A DNA stretch of 16,710 nucleotides from Monosiga brevicollis MX1 (taxonomy: Eukaryota; Opisthokonta; Choanoflagellata; Craspedida; Salpingoecidae). The stretch covers positions 1,145,057 through 1,161,766 of the forward strand of contig NW_001865043.1 in assembly GCF_000002865.3 (NCBI RefSeq), in the 5' to 3' direction. Made by a program: the position numbers and the translations under genes. Below the pieces are notes generated by a model, which did not search any database, was not told the origin of the DNA, and saw nothing but the letters and a program-made list of their open reading frames with translations. Of this stretch, positions 10,009 through 16,710 are shown one piece after another. Position 1 is the stretch's first letter, and each line of letters starts with the position of its first letter.

Positions 10009-13000
10009 ATGGACAAGTACCTTCAGCGCCGCCGCTCCAATGCAGCGGCCAGGGACAAGCGTCTGATGTCACTGGATGACTCGGAGGACCTTGAGCTCGC
10101 TCCGCCTTCGCGGCGTCGGAAGGAATTCCGCGGGTAAGATGTTTAAGGAAATCATTGCTGAGCGCGATCAGATGACAACTCTTGCTGTAGCTCTCGCCAC
10201 GGCCGATGGCCCGTAGACGAGCACCCGCGAATGCTCACTCTTACCACGAATGCCATGTCTGTCAGAGATGAGGAGAGCGATGAGGATGCGGGTGACTTCT
10301 TTCTCACTGCTGCAGATGGACCTGATCGGGTGTCTGCTCACCCCACCCGCCTCCCCGACCACGTGGAGGGGGACGTGCGCTCCAGTTTACCACAGGCCTC
10401 TACCCCCCACAGCCCGCGGCGTAGCCGAAGCTTGGTCAATTCTGGCACTGGCGCGCATTCCAGGCTGGCCTCACCGCGTTCAGCTTTGACTTCACCTCGC
10501 GTCCAGAAAAGCAAAACATCCCTCGGTAGCCCCTCGCGGTCTAACAAGTCACTTTCTGCCAAACGCGGCGACCAAAGACGAGCCATCAGTCAGCGTGGGG
10601 CGCAGCAAGCGTCTCGGCACAGATGTGCTGACCACCTTCCCATCCCAGATCGAACCTGGGCCGTACGGTCGTTCCCTAATTTTGCACCCATGCATGCACG
10701 GGCTCCATTTCAATTGCCAAACCAGGGCGTGCACCAGGTGCGAACCGAGGGCCGGCAGCACGGTCTGTCAGACGAGCGTCTTGTTGAAAAGTTGGCTGCT
10801 TGTCTCAGTCCAGCCGCAGCCGCAGCCGCAGCCGCAGCTGAATTCAGACCCGATCCCGGCTCCCCGCTTCCGTATCTGAACACCTTGCCTCCCATGCCGC
10901 TGGATGGCGTTGATGTTCTTGCTTCGGAAACCCTCGTGACACCCACGTCACTCAGCCGACCACAGCGAACCAGTCTCAAGTACAGCGAGGCCGGTCAGAG
11001 TTGCGATTCAACGCCCACTGCTCGCACTTGCCCTTCAGCCGTACCAAAGTATAGCCCAAGCCAAGTGCCCGATACTCTGGCGAGTCCAACTGAACTACAT
11101 GACAGCAAACATCTGGGCTCACGTGTAGGCCATGCCTCCGAGACCATCGTACCAGACACTTTGTTGTCTCCCAAAGCCCACGAGGCAACACTGGACTCGC
11201 CACATATCGTTACTCCGCAGTCAACTTCCACCCCCAGTGATGTGCTGGCTGGTGCCACCCTTGCCGCCAGCCCGGACACAGTCGATAGAAAGAGCGAATC
11301 AAGACCACGCTCAACCAGCCAGCAGCGCCAGCCTCGTAGAGCTGTTTCGACACCATTAGAAAAGGATGACCCGAGTGACTCTGATGAGGACTGGCAGCCA
11401 CGTCACGCGAGCGCCACCGCATTGCGGCAACGTCAACGCAATTTGGGTACCGAGGTACTGGCAGTCGAAACTCCGGCACGTCACCGGGTAGTTGCGACTG
11501 AAACATGCATCCCTGACACCTTATTTTGTTCTTCATCCGATTCTGAGGACGAAACTACTCTGGCACCTCCGCGGCAAGCTGTGGTGGGTGTTGCCGACCT
11601 TTCTCTAGCACGTGATACCCTAGCCGAGGACGTTGATAGCGCAGCGCCGGGTGAACAGTTGCCTATCACCAGGTCTTCGCCAAAGCCAAGCAGTCAAATC
11701 GGCACTTCCAGTGCCTCAAGGACCATGGTTTCAGAGCCAATATGGAAGCGTCGCCAGCCGCCTCCCCACCAGGACCATCGCGAGCAAACACCCGTCACAA
11801 TCTCACCGTCCACTCCGCGCGCTCAGGAAACGATCGTGGTGCCCGACACCCCGCTAGGCTCCTCCGAACCAGATTTTGCGCACCGATCTCGCGCCAGCCG
11901 GCGTCGTGGCAAATCGGGTTCACGAGCCTCGTCAACCGTGGTCAGTCCCGATCGTCTTGCCGTCCGTTCGCCCGCCAAGCGGCCCACGATCGGCCACTCG
12001 CCCCTTCGCACCAAAGTGAGTTTGTGCCCACTTGCATTGCTCGAGAGTCAGGGCATCTTGGCGCGGCCTGAGGCCTGCGCTTGCTTGCCCTCACCTAACA
12101 ATGTGCATACATTTATTTAGCGAGCGGCTGCGACTCGGCCGATTGAGGCAGAGCACGACTCGATAGAAAGCGACGGCGACGAAGTGGCCCCACACACGTT
12201 GCCCACGAGCAATGGCGTGCATCCAAAGCGGACTTCCTCTGGTGCTTCCACTCACGTCCAGGCAAACACGCGTGCTGAGGCACCGCCCGTGCATGTCATA
12301 CATCTGGACGAGGAAGAGGCAGAGGAAAAGCAAGCGATGCTTCAGTCCCGGCACCGACCCAAATCAAACCGCCTTTTTTCGTCTATCGGGGACACGGCAC
12401 GCGTCAGAACCTCACAGCAACTCGAGCAGCCACCGCGCACTCGAGCCCCCCTTGCTGCGTCGTCCGATGTCACAACGCATGTTCAATCCTCACCTGCGGT
12501 CCTCTGGACGCGGTCGTCCGCGCCGACGCTTCATAAACAGGCACGTGAGCGGCCATCGTTGCCTGCTCGGTTTCAACGTCGCTCGAGCCCACCACCACCC
12601 TCGTCCTCCCAGCCCAAGCTGCAGTTTGCCTCCTCCAAGCCCGCTTCCTCCAAGCCCGCTCGTGCCGGTCCGCTCTTGATGCAAAGCACGCGCCAAGCAC
12701 AGCACGCATCAAGTTGGCCCCAAGTGGAGGGCAGAGCCGCCAGCGCAGTCGATGATGGTCACAATCTAACCTCCCATGCCCCACCCTCCTTCGACGAGGA
12801 TGCCATATTAAGCTCACCTCTGCGCTACAGCGTTCCGGCTCATGCCCGGCCTCAGGAGCGGCAAGCTCCAGACAGTAGCATCGAGTACGTCAGCCACATT
12901 ATTGCTCGTTCCTGCTGTGCACCACAGAGCGGTGACTGTGCCCGGCTTGTTGTTCGAGCTGCTCTTTGCACCCTGACATTTGACCAAGGTGCAATTCTCA

Positions 13001-13198
13001 ATCCACGTGTGCGTTGCTTTGTGTAGGGCGTTGATGCAGAAAACCACCCGACAGCATGGCCAGCAATCCAGCGGCAAGAAGGGTGGGCCCAGTGGCGGAA
13101 GCCGCAGCGCCCGTGGGCGAACTGGTTCGGGTGGCAAGGGTCGCCGAGGTCGTGGCTCCTGGCGTGGCAGGAGTGGTCGCCGCAAGTCGCAAAAGTAA
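10009..13198 (+). CDS. disordered Ser/Pro-rich protein with VPDTL-type repeats, SIM-like motif and RG-rich tail
   Basis: Four exons join in phase: 10009-10133 (an in-frame TAA right after the GG/GTAAGA donor demands splicing), 10191-12015, 12121-12884 and 13027-13198, giving 961 aa. No folded domain is recognised. Composition is Ser, Pro, Thr, Arg and Gln with acidic clusters (DDSEDLEL, EESDEDAGDFF, PSDSDEDW, SDSEDE). A short motif recurs: VPDTLASP (334-341), VPDTLLSP (362-369), IPDTLFCS (482-489), VPDTPLGS (592-599), with weaker relatives at 288-296 and about 402. Three of the four strong copies follow an E-T dipeptide a few residues before. VHVIHLDEEEAEE at 707-719 fits a SUMO-interaction motif. 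Nine Ala lie at 250-258. The last 40 residues are RG/GR/K-rich, as in RNA- or nucleic acid-binding tails. A nuclear scaffold or genome-maintenance role is possible but is inference only. Confidence 0.75.
12631..12660 (+). repeat. perfect 15-bp tandem duplication inside the coding region
   Basis: Two identical 15-base copies in a row encode SSKPA twice within exon 3 of the disordered protein. The frame is kept, so it is a recent coding expansion. Confidence 0.85.
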
Positions 13199-13983
13199 TA
13201 ATTGTTCGATCGACATGATTGCATTGTGTGCTCGAATGAAGTTACGCATGCTTGACAAGAATGCAGTAATCCCCAAATGCGAAGAGAATTGAAAGACCAA
13301 AAGAAGTTCCGGTCAATTGCCTGAAAGCCCGAGGGCGAAGCCGGGCAAGGGTTGAAACATTTGCCGAGTCCCCGAGGGCTCGTTGCGCATGTTGCTCCCA
13401 AGGGCTTCCTGATTAAACACGATAATGAATAGCAGTGAACAAGGTCAACATGGACAAAATAATAACATGGACAGCGCGGCACAACAATTGAATAGACGCA
13501 GTGCAAGAGGTTGACATGTGAGTCAAGCTTGCGACGGACATCAGCGCCAAAGCAAGCCCAAGACAATGGGTGCTTTGCACCGCTCTTTGCACCCGAAGCA
13601 CACGATAGACTAGTAATAATGGACATAAGAAATCAACAAACCCCATAATGAATGATGTACATAGATATCAACACACACCCCCACACGCACAAGCAAAAAA
13701 CACAAATCATGAGCAAGACGCCATTATTCAGGTCATAAACAGGGACAGAAGGGTGAAAACCAGGCAAGAAGGAGAACGCCTGGGGGCAAAAAATATGGAC
13801 TACAAAATTGGAAAAGAAAAAAAATAAAAAACTGTTCAGATTGCCCGTGGGGACGAGGGATGAAGAAAGGCATCGAGGGTCTAGAAGCAGCGACTCGGTC
13901 GCAGAGGCGGAAAACGTGGCAGCAATGACGTGGCTTGACGAAAGGCAACAGGGGGCTAGGGGGCTACGGCGTTCGGGCGACGT
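13199..13983. other. convergent intergenic region, no gene seen
   Basis: This lies between the 3' ends of two converging genes. Several open frames exist on both strands, but none has codon bias, a family motif or phase-compatible splice sites that would link it to a neighbour. An A-rich patch at about 13812-13832 contains AATAAA on the plus strand, over 600 bases beyond the stop at 13196-13198. Confidence 0.55.
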
Positions 13984-13988
13984 TTATT
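13983..13988 (-). terminator. polyadenylation signal AATAAA overlapping the stop codon
   Basis: The plus strand reads TTTATT. On the minus strand the last sense codon and stop of the upstream gene read CAA TAA followed by A, so the stop codon lies within the AATAAA hexamer. Confidence 0.65.
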
Positions 13989-16055
13989 GGAGATCAAGCG
14001 TTTCGCCACTAGGCACACGAGGTAGCATGGGGGAGCGTGGGGAGCGCGGGGATAAAGAATGGCGTCTCCGCTGCTTGGCGGAGCACACAAGAGCAGGGCA
14101 CGGGCGTGAGTCGGGTCAAAGTGGTCGCGAGGCCAACTGTGTGCGAATGCAAGGAATCTGAAAGGCTCACCGTAGCCATTTCTGGGCTGCGCGGGGCTGG
14201 CGGAGAGGGCTGCATGTCTATCAAGGGGCAGTCTCCAGTGAGTGAAAAAATCGGGCTCCAACCACTGCCATGGCAAACGGACGAGAAGATCAACGTGCAA
14301 ACACTCACGGCCAAACGATGGGCCCCCAGAGCCCAGCAGTTGAGTGGGACTGGGGCCGTCGAGCGAGTCTTGGCCAAAGGTGATAAGGTCAGGGTTGAGG
14401 TTCACTTGGTTATCAAAATCGGTACCCAGCAGAGTATCGTCAACACCGTCCATGCCGATGCCCGAAACTTCGCACGAATCGACAGCATCGCGGTCACGGT
14501 CCTCATCGTCACTATACTCGTCGAAAGATTGCTCCGCGTCGATGTACGAAAGATCGTCTGCTGAATCAGACTCGTCACTAAAGTTTTGGGGCTCGGAATC
14601 AGATCCAAGTTGCGCAGGCTCGCCAATGGGTGGGATGACTAAAGAGCTTCGTCGCATTGAGGGCGGAACTTGTTCCTGAGGCGTGGTGCGTCAAAATTGG
14701 AAAATGATGCATTGTTGCATTGTGCATACGCCAGGGGTGAGCAAAAGAAGCATTACGAGCCGAAAGCGTCATCCGCAAAACAAGGGAAAAAAAACACGAA
14801 AAAACAAACAACCCCACGGAAAAAATAAGACAAACCTTTTGGCGTTGTGTGCCAGGCACGTCCGGCAAGGTGGCAAAATGCTTGGAGCCTCGTTCATCCA
14901 GGCCCATGATGCCCCCCTCGGCGTCTTTAAAGGGAGCATACCAAGTGATGAGAGTCTGTCCGAGCGGCAAGGATGGTCATCTCGTTCGATGTTGATGAGC
15001 ACACCTTCAATATCCACGTATACCGTGCAGTTGTCGAGGGCAGGTAGTGAGGAGCGTCGTCGCTGCGCTGCGGCAGCCACACCCATCTGGAAGGCGAGGA
15101 GACAAGAGGCAATTCGGCAACCGACCATTACAGGTGGTAAGACGAGGTCTTGAAGCAGGGTGCTCAAGCATGCAAACATCCGGACACGCGAGTGTATGTG
15201 CAAAGGGGGGCGCGGCGCACCAGGGCATCTTTGGATATCTGGTGAACCGACTCGCGCGATTGGGCAAGCTCAAGAAGGGAGCGACTTGGCAGGATGGTCA
15301 GAGCAAACAAGCAGGGCAGGAGGATGAGCTATCGAGGCGCAAGGATCACATCACGAATGGTGCTTGGCGGTTGAGGTACCTGTCGCTGCGACGACGGCTG
15401 CCATGAGAAATGCCGGGACGAGCGAGGCGACTGGTGGTGGGGGAGGTGCCGGTGCTCGGCACCATGTTGGAGCCACCTCCACCGTTGATTCTGGACAGAT
15501 CGCCGTGTGATAGAGAATATCCAGCATCACTGAGGCGAGAGAGCGAAGTCTCTTCACCACGCAAAAAATCGAAATCAGAGCCCGAGTAGTTGCGGCTATG
15601 ACTGGAGCGGCGGCGGCGCTGTTCACTGCGATGATAGCTGGCAACATCTACGACGGAGCGAGATTTGAGGGCGTCGCCAGCATCGCTAGAGGCTCGATGC
15701 ATGTGCACGCTCGATTTTGAGGCGAGAGGCGATCGCTCTGTTGCATGAGAGGGCAAGAGGTGGCGACGTGGCATTGGTGAGCAAAAGTGGTTCAGCGTGA
15801 AGCTGGAGTCTCACGTCGAGGCAGGATGGTACCTTTGGGCACGTGATAGCTGGCGGGGATGGCGACATTGGGCAGGGAACGGCGACGTTCCCGTGGCGCT
15901 GCCACCGGTTCTTTCTGAGAGATGGCAACAAATGGACCCACATCAGTATGCGATTTTCAAGCATTGATGAGGCATTGAGCAAGGACACATTTGTAGGAGC
16001 ACGGGGCGGATGAGCCGGGGAGGCGGGGTCGTACAAGAAGGTGTTCAATCGACAT
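13984..16055 (-). CDS. unrecognised protein with RRxS-type sites and one short folded-looking segment
   Basis: Eight exons join in phase: 16055-16035, 15914-15815, 15737-15380, 15086-15005, 14955-14836, 14675-14309, 14196-14171, 14070-13984, giving 386 aa. I do not recognise the family. Residues 1-159 and 228-386 are disordered and Ser-rich. Residues 160-227 look folded, with many aromatic residues: WVWLPQRSDDAPHYLP, then YTWILK/TLITWYAPFKD across an intron, then GLDERGSKHFATLPDVP. Basophilic kinase sites of the R-R-x-S kind recur: RRRS 17-20, RRRRSS 81-86, RRRS 155-158, RRSS 235-238 and RRRHS 359-363. A strongly acidic stretch (about 255-290; EYSDDEDRDRD) follows the folded part. The C-terminus is SPRSPRSP-rich. 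Exons 1 and 7 are very short (21 and 26 bases), so those two joins are the least certain. A phosphorylation-controlled adaptor is a guess. Confidence 0.6.
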
Positions 16056-16413
16056 GTTATCGGTTGGGGGCATGGCGCGCCGAATCACGCGGCTCATGGC
16101 CTTTGGGAGGTGCTCGTCCGGGATAATTGAGGAGAAGCAACCTTTCACACAGGCAACCAATAGCGTTGCAAGAGTGGGCCACGAGGGCCCTGCAACGTAT
16201 GGTTGCCCGAGTTTGGTGGGTTTGGCGGAGGTGATGTGGGCCACCAAATGTCTAGGGAAGGGGGAGGAAAGCGTGGATGAGGGTGAATGATGGCATGCGT
16301 CGGGAATGTCGACGGCAGAGTTCTCTGAATGAATGGACTGAATGGGCCGAATGACACAAAGCGAGATGCGGGGGAGAAAGAAAGCGCCATAGATTGGCAC
16401 CGTATCAGAAGGC

Positions 16414-16414
<1 letters not shown>

Positions 16415-16451
<37 letters not shown>
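16415..16451. repeat. poly(A) run, 37 bp (poly-T on minus strand)
   Basis: Uninterrupted A run about 360 bases upstream of the minus-strand start at 16055. Poly(dA:dT) of this length excludes nucleosomes and is common in promoters. A retrocopy tail is less likely because no reverse-transcribed gene or target-site duplication is seen beside it. Confidence 0.95.
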
Positions 16452-16454
<3 letters not shown>

Positions 16455-16473
16455 GGCGCGGCGCGGCGCGGCG
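16455..16473. repeat. GGCGC tandem repeat
   Basis: Three full copies plus a partial copy of GGCGC directly follow the poly(A) run, making an abrupt AT-to-GC switch. Confidence 0.85.
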
Positions 16474-16710
16474 AGGGTGTGGGGGGATTGACATGTGAAA
16501 CAACAAAAATCGCGTGTGTGGAAGAAGGCAAGACGCGGTTGAAAAGGCGAGGAAGGTGTTGAAGGGGGTGGTGCCATGTGGGGTTGTAAGCTGAACGCGA
16601 GAGGGGCTGGAGCGGGACCATGGCGCTGCCGCCTTGAGGTTGGCAACCATGGCGTTGTTGCCTTGTGCAGGTGATGGATGCTTGGGGGTGGGCTTGATCA
16701 GCAAGTCACA

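Larger units (their letters stand above)
16056..16710. other. upstream flank of the minus-strand gene, no gene seen
   Basis: This should contain the promoter and 5' UTR of the gene that starts at 16055. Apart from a 37-base A run and an adjoining GGCGC repeat, nothing is recognised. Open frames here on the minus strand run through the poly-T and are not credible. Confidence 0.55.

Noticed and set aside
9701-10016. Minus-strand open frames with His-Thr repeats
   Set aside because: These are translations of the GT microsatellite, with no supported coding flank.
13300-13400. Possible structured RNA around GCCCGAGGGCGAAGCCGGGC
   Set aside because: There are short self-complementary GC pieces, but no tRNA cloverleaf, box motifs or rRNA similarity can be made out by eye.
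12814-13626. 270-codon open frame on the minus strand
   Set aside because: It runs antisense to exons 3 and 4 of the disordered-protein gene, whose frames and splice phases are consistent. The translation is Cys-rich and unlike a conserved domain, and is explained by the antisense of Gly/Arg codons.
13956-14309. Unspliced continuation of the minus-strand gene to a stop at 13956
   Set aside because: It would read through two good GT-AG introns and the AATAAA signal. The spliced frame ends in SPRSPRSP-rich sequence with a stop exactly in the polyadenylation signal, which fits better. Reading exon 7 from the nearer acceptor at 14187 gives a frame that crosses the signal, so the acceptor at 14197 was preferred.
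14037-14564. 175-codon plus-strand open frame
   Set aside because: It is antisense to exon 6 and introns of the minus-strand gene, with no motif of its own.
14769-15203. Alternative frame over 15086-14955 reading YVDIEGVLINIERDD
   Set aside because: It looks protein-like, but its phase does not match the donor at 15380, nor the well-supported exon starting at 14955. The frame reading WVWLPQRSDD matches both.
15957-16646. 229-codon minus-strand open frame with a long Phe run
   Set aside because: The Phe run is the translation of the poly-T. Only its last part, after the ATG at 16055, contributes a real 7-codon first exon in my model.

Overview
This is a piece of an intron-rich, protein-dense eukaryotic nuclear genome. 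The genes are split by short GT-AG introns of about 50-400 bases. Three of the seven genes are followed by AATAAA polyadenylation signals, and coding exons are fairly GC-rich. Gene content (a nuclear ATP synthase OSCP subunit with a mitochondrial presequence, a secreted GH130-like protein, an ankyrin membrane protein) and the compact layout suggest a unicellular opisthokont, most likely a choanoflagellate of the Monosiga type. That placement is inference from gene style, not a database match. There are no bacterial operons, phage genes, CRISPR arrays or recognisable RNA genes.

Layout, with exon models built by hand from splice motifs and phase: (1) 263-1957, minus: secreted GH130-like five-bladed propeller protein, 7 exons, 372 aa. 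(2) 1958-2457: divergent spacer with a 98-bp pure GA tract. (3) 2458-4395, plus: ankyrin-repeat protein with N-terminal membrane segment(s), 3 exons, 571 aa. (4) 4714-5434, minus: Nudix hydrolase with a probable mitochondrial presequence, 2 exons, 191 aa. (5) 5591-7560, plus, divergent from the Nudix gene across 156 bp: alpha/beta hydrolase of the acyl-protein thioesterase/carboxylesterase type, fused to an N-terminal SAP-like (ARMET_C-like) helical module, 9 exons, about 347 aa. (6) 7790-9331, plus: mitochondrial ATP synthase OSCP, 6 exons, 210 aa. (7) 10009-13198, plus: long disordered Ser/Pro-rich protein with recurring VPDTL-type motifs, a SUMO-interaction-like motif and an RG-rich tail, 4 exons, 961 aa. 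(8) 13984-16055, minus: unrecognised 386-aa protein, 8 exons, with a short folded-looking segment between disordered regions and five R-R-x-S type sites. Its stop codon lies inside its polyadenylation signal.

The genes do not form an obvious pathway. Two (Nudix, OSCP) look mitochondrial, one is secreted, one is membrane-associated, and two look like scaffold or regulatory proteins. No multi-gene novel system is evident. The most interesting single items are the SAP-like/esterase fusion, the VPDTL-repeat protein, the unrecognised minus-strand protein, and a possible second start for OSCP that would give an alternative presequence.
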